Part shown: positions 1 through 5,991 of the stretch, in pieces
Position numbering within the stretch: the first letter of the stretch is position 1
Layout of the letters: every line of letters begins with the position of its first letter
Source of the DNA: JAKQIM01 sp964633225
GTDB taxonomy: Bacteria > Chloroflexota > Anaerolineae > Anaerolineales > UBA4823
Reading direction: 5' to 3'
DNA length: 9,998 nt
Assembly (NCBI GenBank): GCA_964633225.1
Contig: CAZWFQ010000100.1
Span: 1-9,998, forward strand
Program-made: the position numbers and the translations under genes
The notes under the pieces: generated by a model
Told to the model about the DNA's origin: nothing
What the model saw: only the letters and a program-made list of their open reading frames with translations
Database searches by the model: none

Positions 1-300
1 TTATGTAGCCTTTGCCTGCACCACATCCAGCACCGCTTCAGGATGCTTGGCAGCGACCTGTAGCAGCACACGTGCCGGGCCTTCGGGCACGCGCCGCCCC
101 TGTTCCCAATTGCGTAAGGTGCGCACACTGATGCCCAGCAGCGCGGCGAACTGCTCTTGGGTCAGGCCAAAACCATCCCGGATATCCTTGATCTCCGGCG
201 CTTCGATGGTGAACAGATGGGAAGCAGGCTGTTCACCGCGCAGAATAGCGCCGCCTTCGCGGACACTGGCGATCAGTTCAGCAAACAATTCGTCTTTCAT
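1..300 (-). CDS. HTH antitoxin of a RelE/NadS-type toxin-antitoxin pair
   Basis: A 99-aa DNA-binding antitoxin expected to neutralise the RelE-fold toxin encoded just upstream and to repress the shared promoter. An N-terminal region (about 1-40) is followed by a Cro/C1-type helix-turn-helix at about residues 45-80. There the string GLTQEQFAALLGIS is followed by RTLRNWEQGRR, the usual recognition-helix pattern of NadS/HigA-like antitoxins. The ATG overlaps the toxin stop in an ATGA arrangement (297-300), so translation is probably coupled. A strong GAGGAGG Shine-Dalgarno lies in the toxin 3' end. Toxin-first order is typical of higBA-like systems. The frame is intact although the toxin is interrupted. 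The exact antitoxin subfamily is inferred from similarity recalled by eye. Confidence 0.88.
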   Translation of the reverse strand: MKDELFAELIASVREGGAILRGEQPASHLFTIEAPEIKDIRDGFGLTQEQFAALLGISVRTLRNWEQGRRVPEGPARVLLQVAAKHPEAVLDVVQAKAT

Positions 301-614
301 GGGTATTCCTCCTCGATAATCCTTCGCAGCACCTTTAATTGTTCGGTGGTCAGGTTATCCAACTCATTCTTGGCGTACATCAGTAACATCAGAATGCGAT
401 CTTGCGCTACGGCCCAATAATAGATCACGCGCACGTCGCCACGTTTGCCTCGACCTTGCGCACCCCAATGGATCTTACGTAGCCCGCCGCCACCTGGGAT
501 CAAGTCACCGGCATCTGGCCGGATGACCAGGATCGTCTACAAGCGCCGGTAATCGTCATCTTCCAGCAAAGCTTGAACCTGGCGGGTGAAGATTGAAGTT
601 TCTATGATGACCAT
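297..614 (-). pseudogene. RelE/HigB-like toxin interrupted by an in-frame amber codon
   Basis: From the ATG at 614-612 the frame reads MVIIETSIFTRQVQ, then ALLEDDDYRRL, then TAG at 539-537 (codon 26). It continues in the same frame with TILVIRPDAGDLIPGGGGLR and ends at 297-299. Read through, it would be a 105-residue RelE/ParE-superfamily mRNA interferase of normal length. The C-terminal part keeps family landmarks: GGLRKIHW, GKRGDVRVIYYW and LLMYAKNELDNLT. The stop differs by one base from CAG; glutamine there is what I recall for relatives. The coding frame is otherwise undamaged, so the mutation looks recent, or it is a sequencing error. A TTG at 503 could in principle restart translation, but it would lack the N-terminal helices. 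Promoter and operator upstream are intact. An AAGGA Shine-Dalgarno precedes the ATG by 10 nt. Confidence 0.85.
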
Positions 615-639
615 GCCGGCGTTATCCTTCTCTATCTCG

Positions 640-668
640 ATTATACGCCATTGGCGTAGTTAAGTCAA
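640..668 (-). promoter_or_regulatory. sigma70-type promoter of the toxin-antitoxin operon
   Basis: On the minus strand a -35 box TTGACT (668-663) and a perfect -10 TATAAT (645-640) are separated by exactly 17 bp. The toxin ATG lies 25 nt downstream of the -10, leaving room for the AAGGA ribosome-binding site. An inverted repeat fills much of the spacer. Confidence 0.85.
644..658. promoter_or_regulatory. inverted-repeat operator in the toxin-antitoxin promoter spacer
   Basis: TACGCCA-T-TGGCGTA is a perfect 7-bp inverted repeat with a 1-nt centre. It lies between the -35 and -10 boxes and touches the -10. Its position and symmetry fit the antitoxin (or toxin-antitoxin complex) binding site used for autorepression in this class. 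Binding is inferred. Confidence 0.7.
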
Positions 669-689
669 TCTATGCACCAGCTCTGCTAG

Positions 690-1070
690 TTGGGCTGCCC
701 GCTGGCCATCACCACGCCCTACGCGGCCCAGCCGGTGGCGTATACCTATGATACCCTGGGCAACCGCGCCAGCCTGGAGTACCCGGATGGCAAGGCAGTG
801 GCTAAGTATGCCAAAAGCGCTTCTCGCCTGGCAGACTGGATGGAGAAAAATATCCCCGAAGGATTGACCGTCTTTGCCTTTCCCACCCAGCACCAACGCA
901 AACTGCGCACTTTGAACCCAATCGAGCGTCTGAGCCGCGAAATTCGCCGCCGTACTGCCGTGGTAGGCATTTTCTCGAACGAGGCGGCTTGCCTGCGCCT
1001 GATCAGTGCTCTCTTGATGGAGTATGACCCGGTCGCCCCCGTTCCGTTTTCGCACAAACTAACCGATTAA
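690..1070 (+). pseudogene. RHS-repeat fragment joined to IS256-family transposase C-terminus
   Basis: A 126-codon open frame made of two unrelated pieces. Residues about 17-37 (VAYTYDTLGNRASLEYPDGK) form one RHS/YD repeat. From about residue 38 the frame reads as the C-terminal part of an IS256 (mutator) DDE transposase: SRLADWMEKNIPEGLTVFAF, then NPIERLSREIRRR, then VVGIFSNEAACLRLISALLM. The N-x-x-E-R block should carry the catalytic Glu. The first two-thirds of the transposase, with both catalytic Asp residues, is absent, and a TAG sits directly upstream of the frame (687-689). No start codon with a ribosome-binding site is visible. This is a relic of a transposon insertion or deletion, not a functional gene. 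The junction lies at roughly 795-810. I could not identify the IS terminal repeat. Confidence 0.82.
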
Positions 1071-1101
1071 ACCAACTGACATTACCTGGGGCGGCTGCTT
1101 T

Positions 1102-1115
1102 TTATTGCGCAATAA
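1102..1115. promoter_or_regulatory. 14-bp palindrome upstream of degV
   Basis: TTATTGC followed by GCAATAA is a perfect 14-bp palindrome in the gene-free stretch 1071-1246. It could be an operator for degV or a leftover of the mobile-element debris. No convincing -35/-10 pair could be placed around it; the best -10-like string nearby is TAAAAT at 1144-1149, without a good -35. Confidence 0.3.
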
Positions 1116-1154
1116 TCATGCGCGTCGACGGAATGGGGGATGATAAAATAAGAG

Positions 1155-1176
1155 CCATGCTTTTCCACGCGCATGG
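1155..1176 (+). promoter_or_regulatory. small hairpin in the degV 5' region
   Basis: CCATGC (1155-1160) and GCATGG (1171-1176) can pair as a 6-bp stem around a 10-nt loop, about 70 nt before the degV start. It may be a leader hairpin or an operator. No T-tract follows, so it is not a terminator. Low confidence that it is functional. Confidence 0.25.
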
Positions 1177-1246
1177 ACCTGAATGCCGCCGAATTTCCCC
1201 CCGGCTTACGGTTCTTATTGAGCAGGTTAGATAAGGAGATCTCCCT

Positions 1247-2122
1247 ATGCAAATCGTGACCGATTCTGGTACGGACCTGACGCTTGACGCAGCTCAACTG
1301 GCTGCACTCAACATTCATGTTGTGCCCCTGACTGTAACCCTGGATGGCAAAGCCTACCGAGAAGGCCTGGACATCCAGACGGCCGAATTCTACCGTCTGC
1401 TGGATGCGACCAAAAGCCTGCCGACCACCTCGCAGCCTTCGTCCGGTGAATTCGCCTCTATCTACCGCCGCCTGGCGGCGCAGGATCCCGAAATTCTTTC
1501 GATCCACATTTCTTCCGGTCTGAGCGGAACCTACAATTCTGCCATCACCGGCGCCCAGATGGTGCCCGAGGCTCAGGTAACCCACGTAGATGCCAAGACA
1601 CTTTCTGCCGCTGCCGGTTGGCAGGTTGAGGCAGCCGCTCGGGCTGCCCGGGGAGGCTGGTCTAAGGAACGCATCCTGGCACTTTTGAAGCGTATCAGCG
1701 ATGCCAGTGACAGCATCTACACGCTCAGCGAGCTCAAATACCTGATCCACGGTGGGCGTATTAGCCACATGAAAGGGCTGATCGCCTCGCTATTGAATAT
1801 CAAGCCGCTGATCGGGGTAGAAAAGATCAATGGCACCTATGAACAGCGCGGCAGTTCCCGCACGTTTGCTGGCGCGCTGCGCGGCCTGGTTGATCTGATG
1901 GGCAAACAGTATAGCCCAGGCAGCGCGCTGCGTGTACAGGTGCTGCATGCTTACAATTTCGAAGGCGCCGAGCAGCTGCGCGCCCTGGTCAACGAACGTT
2001 TCCATTGCACCTGGATGCCTGCCGGCCACATGTCGCTTGTCTTGAGTGCCCACACCGGTTGGAGCATGGTTGGGGTAGCCTATGCCCCGGCAGCCACCTT
2101 TGAGGAGATTCCCACTAGTTAG
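1247..2122 (+). CDS. DegV-family fatty-acid-binding protein
   Basis: A 291-aa cytosolic protein of the DegV family, which binds long-chain fatty acids; in Firmicutes the FakB members present the acyl chain to the kinase FakA. Seen here: the N-terminal VTDSGTDL (4-11), the TTSQPS loop (60-65), the SSGLSGTYNSA segment (89-99), ELKYLIHGGRIS (162-173) followed by LLNIKPLI (182-189), and a C-terminal SAHTGWSMVGVAYA (267-280) in place of the usual THTGPGA-type loop. Length matches the family. The ATG at 1247 has an AAGGAG Shine-Dalgarno 8 nt upstream (1233-1238), which supports this start. The gene appears monocistronic, with a terminator at 2226-2251. No FakA-like kinase is nearby, so a FakB role is not shown. 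Confidence 0.92.
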   Translation: MQIVTDSGTDLTLDAAQLAALNIHVVPLTVTLDGKAYREGLDIQTAEFYRLLDATKSLPTTSQPSSGEFASIYRRLAAQDPEILSIHISSGLSGTYNSAITGAQMVPEAQVTHVDAKTLSAAAGWQVEAAARAARGGWSKERILALLKRISDASDSIYTLSELKYLIHGGRISHMKGLIASLLNIKPLIGVEKINGTYEQRGSSRTFAGALRGLVDLMGKQYSPGSALRVQVLHAYNFEGAEQLRALVNERFHCTWMPAGHMSLVLSAHTGWSMVGVAYAPAATFEEIPTS

Positions 2123-2225
2123 CCTTGCAAACGTCAATCCCCGCCACCAATACACCGGTTCATCCCACAGACACCCCCGCACAAGATTGCCAGCCCACCT
2201 GAAGCGATCAAAAAATAAAAATCAG

Positions 2226-2251
2226 AAAAGCCTCTTGACAAAGAGGCTTTT
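2226..2251 (+). terminator. intrinsic terminator after degV
   Basis: AAAAGCCTCTT (2226-2236) and AAGAGGCTTTT (2241-2251) form a perfect 11-bp stem with a GACA loop, followed by CTTTC. It lies about 100 nt past the degV stop, with A-rich DNA before it, so it may act in both directions. It overlaps the -35 element of the following promoter. Confidence 0.82.
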
Positions 2252-2263
2252 CTTTCATACAAT
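2235..2263 (+). promoter_or_regulatory. promoter of the lacI-family operon
   Basis: A perfect -35 TTGACA (2235-2240) and a -10 TACAAT (2258-2263) are separated by exactly 17 bp. The expected transcription start, near 2270, falls inside the 28-bp palindrome, the classic arrangement for repression by promoter occlusion. The -35 sits in the loop and stem of the degV terminator. Confidence 0.85.
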
Positions 2264-2264
2264 C

Positions 2265-2292
2265 ATGTTACCGGTCACGTGACCGGTAACAT
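2265..2292. promoter_or_regulatory. 28-bp palindromic operator, likely for the adjacent LacI-family regulator
   Basis: ATGTTACCGGTCAC is followed immediately by its exact reverse complement, giving a perfect 28-bp palindrome centred at 2278/2279. Each half contains an ACCGGT core. LacI-family operators are usually 14-20 bp with a central CG, so this can also be read as two overlapping imperfect sites (TGTTACCGGTCACG and its mirror) centred 12 bp apart. It starts directly after the -10 box and covers the predicted transcription start. Autoregulation is the natural inference. Confidence 0.85.
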
Positions 2293-2320
2293 TTGCGTCG
2301 ACCCCTGATTATAACCGCCT

Positions 2321-3337
2321 ATGCCCACTTCCTCTCGTGTTACCATCCGTGATGTCGCTGCCCTGGCAGGTGTTTCGCACCAAACGGTTTCACGCGTTAT
2401 CAATGGCATCGAGCGCGTCAATCCAGAGACGCGCCAGCGTGTTGAAGCCGCAATTGCCCAGTTGGACTATCGCCCCAACGCCATTGCCCGCTCCATGGCC
2501 CAGGGTCACACCAGCACCCTGGCTTGCATTGCACCCAACCTGACCGACTTCACCTTTGCCAGTATCATCGAGGGGGCCGAGACCGAAGCTCGCCGGCAGG
2601 GTTATTTTATGATCACGGCCAGTGCATCTGAGCCGCAGACATTTGCCACCCTGGTCGAGCAATTGGTGGGCAGCCGCCGCACTGATGGGTTGCTGGTGAT
2701 CAACCCCTATATTGACGACCGTTATACCTTCCTGCCAGGCAATGTGCCGACCGTGCTGGTGGGCTCTCAATCCCGCGACCAGGTTTCCAGCTCGGTGATA
2801 TTGGACGACCGCGGCGCCGGGCAGATGGCCACCCAGCACCTGCTGGATCTGGGCCACCGCGTGATCGCCCACCTGACCGGGCCAATGGTAGAAGACTGCG
2901 CCCAAGAACGCCTGGCCGGCTACCAGGCTGCGCTTCAGGCGGCCGGGATCGCATTCGACCCGGCGCTGGTGCTGGAAGGGGATTGGTCGGCCACCGCTGG
3001 CTACCGGGCGCTGCAGCGCCTGGCAGAAGGCAAGGTGCAATTTACCGCCATGTTTGCCCAGAACGACCGTATGGCTGTGGGTGCAACCCGCGCCCTGCGT
3101 GAGGCCGGTCTGCATGTTCCGGATGATATTTCAGTCATCGGCTTTGATGATATGCCGCTGGCATCGTATTTTGATCCGCCGTTGACCACAATTGGGCACG
3201 ATGTTTTCTGCACCGGCTGCGAAGCGGTCAATCTATTGATTCGGGCGCTCGAGCAGCCCGGCCTGCCGCCGCAGCAAGTACGCCTGCCGGCCGAACTTGT
3301 TATCCGTCATTCAACCAGGCGCATCGGACCATGGTAA
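2321..3337 (+). CDS. LacI-family transcriptional regulator
   Basis: A 338-aa sugar-responsive repressor of full family length. An N-terminal helix-turn-helix (8-29) reads TIRDVAALAGVSHQTVSRVI, with recognition residues S-H-Q-T-V-S-R close to LacI's S-Y-Q-T-V-S-R. The hinge helix RPNAIARSMAQG (51-62) has Met where many members have the minor-groove Leu. The periplasmic-binding-protein-like effector domain follows, with TDGLLVI (121-127), NDRMAVGATRALREAG (248-263) and DDISVIGFDDMPLASYFDPP (268-287), and the usual LPAELVIRHSTRR ending (322-334). No Shine-Dalgarno is visible before the ATG; TATAAC (2310-2315) lies 5 nt upstream, so a leaderless transcript is possible in addition to the promoter at 2235-2263. 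It is the first gene of the operon and overlaps the next frame by 7 bp. The effector is probably a galactoside or related sugar, judging by neighbours. Confidence 0.93.
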   Translation: MPTSSRVTIRDVAALAGVSHQTVSRVINGIERVNPETRQRVEAAIAQLDYRPNAIARSMAQGHTSTLACIAPNLTDFTFASIIEGAETEARRQGYFMITASASEPQTFATLVEQLVGSRRTDGLLVINPYIDDRYTFLPGNVPTVLVGSQSRDQVSSSVILDDRGAGQMATQHLLDLGHRVIAHLTGPMVEDCAQERLAGYQAALQAAGIAFDPALVLEGDWSATAGYRALQRLAEGKVQFTAMFAQNDRMAVGATRALREAGLHVPDDISVIGFDDMPLASYFDPPLTTIGHDVFCTGCEAVNLLIRALEQPGLPPQQVRLPAELVIRHSTRRIGPW

Positions 3338-3513
3338 TCAACACCGGCAACCACCTGAACCATGTGCTGACCCTCTCACTGAGCCAATTGCGCGGCTGGG
3401 CAGCCGATAATGTCAATCTGGTGATGGCCGGGGCGGCGATCGCCATCCTGGCGCAGCGCTTCTTTGTCGAGAGCGCCACATCCAGCTTTCTCAAAGGAGA
3501 ACAAAGTTTATGA
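3331..3513 (+). pseudogene. C-terminal remnant of a sugar ABC-transporter permease (MalG type)
   Basis: A 60-codon frame that overlaps the end of lacI by 7 bp and the next gene by 4 bp. VLTLSLSQLRGWAADNVNLV, then MAGAAIAI, then LAQRFFVESATSSFLKG follows the C-terminus of MalG-type permeases (a LPVGLxxLxG segment, then xLIMAGxVIA, about eight hydrophobic residues, then QRYFVxGxTxGxLKG). Here the hydrophobic stretch between AIAI and AQRFF is missing, so the last membrane helix is shortened. The rest of the permease, its partner permease and the binding protein are absent. It seems to be a deletion scar preserved because it carries the AAGGAG ribosome-binding site (3494-3499) for the following gene. 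It could instead be a small membrane protein, but the sequence match argues for a relic. Confidence 0.62.
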
Positions 3514-5051
3514 AGATGGAGAACGGCCGTTTTGTTGTCTACGAAAATGCCCTGAAAGAATCGCATTCCAAGGCTGCCACCCGCTGGCAGAATATGCTGG
3601 TCAAGAAGTTCAATTACGATCCCAATGAGAAGTACACCCTCAGCCTGCACGACAACCCTTACCTGGGGTCGGTGTTTGGCCTGAAAGATATTTTGCGAGA
3701 TGACCAGGGCCAGCCGTTTGTCAAAGAGGGTGCGGTGGTCATCAGCACCATCCGCATGGGCTTTGGGCATTATCGCATCGCCATGGCCGGGGCTTCCTGC
3801 GCCCGGGCGATGGGATTCAATCCTTACTGGTTGGATCTGCTGGCTATCCCCGGCATCACCACCGATGTGATCAATTGGTGCAACACCAATTACAGCAAAT
3901 ATTCGCGCCTTTCACAGCGCAGCCAGTTCTTCAATAAATATGTTTGGGAATGCCTGACCACCGGCGAGCCAACACTGCCGGTTTTGAACCAGATCTTCAA
4001 CGAATGGATCGTTACCTGGCCGTGGCGTTTCCTGAAGACCAACGTCAAAGATTACAAGATGAGCGAGCTGTTCCGCAACTTGTACCAGACGCTGCCCTCT
4101 GATATGCCAATGCTGACCTCGCACATGTGGAACTGCATGGGAGCCGTGGCAGGCGGGATGACCAACGTGGTAGATATGATGTTCGACAACTGGCCGATGG
4201 CCTTCCAGCTTACAGAGGGCGCCAAGCACGGGGTGCAGTCGCCCTCCGGCTATTACGGCTTCCGGGTGATGCGCGGTTTTGATGAAAGCAGCAAGGTGAT
4301 GAAACCGGTGCCGCCGGAGGCACTGTTCTACACCGGCCATCACGTTGACCATGAACTGGTAGAAAACATCGAGGTTGACTGCGCCGCCCGCCTGCGCCGC
4401 ATGCAGAACAAAGAGCCACGCCGTCTGTTGGTGACCATGGGCGGGGCTGGCGCGCAGCGCGAGCTGTTCAAGGCCATCATCGAACACTGCGTGCCGATGG
4501 TGATGAAAGACCAGGTGGCGCTGTTCGTCAACCTGGGCGACCACAAGGGCAACTGGGAATGGCTGGAAGATGAATTGAGCCACCACAAAGAGTTGATCCA
4601 GACCCACTTCACCTGGAACGATACGCAGGCGTTTGCCGATTCGATCCGCACTGGGACGGCCAAAGGCATCCACGTCTTCTTGCACGATAATACCTTTCAC
4701 GCCGTTTACGCCACCAACTACCTGATGCGGGTGATGGATGTAATGATCACCAAGCCTTCTGAGCTGGCTTTCTACCCCATCCCGATCATTTTCAACGAGC
4801 GGGTGGGCGGACACGAGATGTGGGGCGCCATTCGCGGCGCCGAGTTGGGCAACGGCACGGTGGAAGCCCGCTCTATCCCCCAAACCCTGCAGGCCATCGA
4901 CATGCTGACCCTCCACCAAGACCTGCTGACCATGTTCTGCGATTGCATCGTCAAGAACAAGAGCATTGGTGTCTACGATGGCGCTTACAAGTGCGTTGAG
5001 CTGGCCACCGGCAAAAAGTTCGAGCGCAAAATGCCCGCCGTGACCCTTTAA
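3510..5051 (+). CDS. uncharacterised GT-B-like protein (distant GT28/MGDG-synthase resemblance)
   Basis: A 513-aa cytosolic protein whose family I do not recognise by name. Several blocks recall GT-B glycosyltransferases of the GT28/MGDG-synthase type. A nucleotide-fold start with VVISTIRMGFGHYRIAMAG (76-94) resembles the GGGH loop. FYTGHHVDHEL (273-283) resembles the interdomain TGxPV segment. RRLLVTMGGAGAQRELF (304-320) opens the C-terminal domain with a Gly-rich loop. ITKPSELAFYPIPIIF (413-428) plus NERVGGHEMWGA (429-440) resembles the SKPGGLT and PxPGQE donor-binding region. A conserved-looking block, VVDMMFDNWPMAFQL then TEGAKHGVQSPSGYYGF (220-251), has no parallel I can name. No signal peptide or clear membrane helix is visible. 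The ATG overlaps the permease remnant (ATGA) and has AAGGAG 10 nt upstream. It lies in a LacI-controlled operon with a hydrolase and a sugar symporter, so a sugar-nucleotide or glycolipid reaction is plausible but unproven. Confidence 0.8.
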   Translation: MKMENGRFVVYENALKESHSKAATRWQNMLVKKFNYDPNEKYTLSLHDNPYLGSVFGLKDILRDDQGQPFVKEGAVVISTIRMGFGHYRIAMAGASCARAMGFNPYWLDLLAIPGITTDVINWCNTNYSKYSRLSQRSQFFNKYVWECLTTGEPTLPVLNQIFNEWIVTWPWRFLKTNVKDYKMSELFRNLYQTLPSDMPMLTSHMWNCMGAVAGGMTNVVDMMFDNWPMAFQLTEGAKHGVQSPSGYYGFRVMRGFDESSKVMKPVPPEALFYTGHHVDHELVENIEVDCAARLRRMQNKEPRRLLVTMGGAGAQRELFKAIIEHCVPMVMKDQVALFVNLGDHKGNWEWLEDELSHHKELIQTHFTWNDTQAFADSIRTGTAKGIHVFLHDNTFHAVYATNYLMRVMDVMITKPSELAFYPIPIIFNERVGGHEMWGAIRGAELGNGTVEARSIPQTLQAIDMLTLHQDLLTMFCDCIVKNKSIGVYDGAYKCVELATGKKFERKMPAVTL

Positions 5052-5064
5052 GGTGCAAACCGAT

Positions 5065-5970
5065 ATGCCATTTGTAATGTTTACTGGGCTGGTCTTACTT
5101 GTCCTAACGTTGAGCGGCTTGATCTTTGCAAGGATCGTGGTTTTTCCAAAACGGTTCGGCGTTTTGGAAACTTATACGTTCGAGAAAGAGAAGGGCCTAC
5201 TCGACGATGCGGAATACCAAAGCTGGCCTAAAGAAGAGGTGCTGATCCAATCCGATTTTGGCTATTCGCTGTATGGGCTGTATTTCCCAAGCGAGGGGTC
5301 AAAAAAGGCAGTCATCTTGAGCCATGGGATCACGTATACCCTTTATGGGTCAGTGAAGTATATGAAGGTCTTTCGCGAGCTGGGGTTCAACACCTTTATC
5401 TATGATTTGCGCCATCATGGTCAGAGCGGTGGAAAGAATACCACCTTCGGTTTGTTCGAAAAACACGACCTGGCGCGGGTCATGGATTGGGTGGCGCAGC
5501 GCATTGGTCCGGGCGCAGTCATTGGAACGCATGGTGAATCGTTGGGGGCGGCAATCAGTATGCAGCATGCGGCAATTGATCCGCGGGTGGCGTTTGTGGT
5601 GGAAGACTGCGGGTTTAGTAACCTGGCAGAGCTTTTGGCTTACCGTTTGAAGGCTGAATACCACCTGGGGAAATTCCCAATTCTGTACCTGGCAAGCTTT
5701 TTCAGCCAACTGCTAACCAGGATGCGATTTGAGCAAGTAATGCCAATCCAGGCAATTGAGCAAATCACGGCGCCGGTTTTATTCATCCATGGAGCAGCAG
5801 ATGATTACATCCCACCACAAATGGCGCAGGCGCTGTACCAGAAAAAGCAGATCGGGGCACGTGGGCTTTACCTGGCGCCCGAGGCGGGGCATGCAGAATC
5901 TTATCGCAGCGACCGCGCCGCCTACACCCAAGTAGTGACTGATTTTTTGCGTGTCAACCAACTCATGTGA
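5065..5970 (+). CDS. membrane-anchored alpha/beta hydrolase
   Basis: A 301-aa alpha/beta-hydrolase with an N-terminal hydrophobic segment (MPFVMFTGLVLLVLTLSGLI, 1-20) that should act as a membrane anchor. It resembles the YqkD/YsaA-type 'cell surface hydrolase' proteins. The oxyanion-loop HG is at 87-88 (VILSHGIT), the nucleophile elbow is GESLG with Ser159, the acid is Asp246 in IHGAADDYIP, and the base is His276 in AGHAES. It should cleave an ester or acyl group of an unknown substrate; side of the membrane is not decided by sequence. A GTG at 5053 would add four residues, but it has no Shine-Dalgarno, whereas AAGGTG lies 9 nt before the ATG at 5065, so the later start is preferred. It follows the GT-B-like gene by 13 nt. 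Third-position base choice from here to 7401 looks less C-rich than in the upstream genes, which hints at a different origin. Confidence 0.88.
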   Translation: MPFVMFTGLVLLVLTLSGLIFARIVVFPKRFGVLETYTFEKEKGLLDDAEYQSWPKEEVLIQSDFGYSLYGLYFPSEGSKKAVILSHGITYTLYGSVKYMKVFRELGFNTFIYDLRHHGQSGGKNTTFGLFEKHDLARVMDWVAQRIGPGAVIGTHGESLGAAISMQHAAIDPRVAFVVEDCGFSNLAELLAYRLKAEYHLGKFPILYLASFFSQLLTRMRFEQVMPIQAIEQITAPVLFIHGAADDYIPPQMAQALYQKKQIGARGLYLAPEAGHAESYRSDRAAYTQVVTDFLRVNQLM

Positions 5971-5991
5971 GCAAATAATTAAAGGAGACTT

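Noticed and set aside
297..503. Short 68-aa toxin frame starting at TTG 503
   Set aside because: The same frame continues upstream of a TAG to an ATG at 614 with matching family sequence, a ribosome-binding site and a promoter, so the short frame is the tail of a broken gene.
1157..1234. 25-codon leader ORF ending right before the degV ribosome-binding site
   Set aside because: No Shine-Dalgarno, no run of regulatory codons and no alternative hairpins; it is most likely chance.
1235..1244. GGAGATCTCC palindrome covering the degV Shine-Dalgarno
   Set aside because: It has no loop, so it cannot form a hairpin that hides the ribosome-binding site; a 10-bp chance palindrome is likely.
1082..1768. 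228-aa minus-strand open frame over degV
   Set aside because: Antisense shadow of a well-supported gene; no recognisable domain or start signals.
2308..2313. Minus-strand TATAAT upstream of lacI as a divergent promoter
   Set aside because: The -35 region at the right spacing reads GAGAGG, and it would only transcribe back toward the degV terminator; no gene lies in that direction.
3912..4919. 335-aa open frame on the minus strand
   Set aside because: It lies wholly opposite the GT-B-like gene, has a low-complexity His/Val/Gln-rich composition typical of antisense frames in C-rich coding DNA, and shows no family motif.
5053..5064. GTG start adding four residues to the membrane-anchored hydrolase
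   Set aside because: It has no ribosome-binding site, whereas AAGGTG is well placed for the ATG at 5065.
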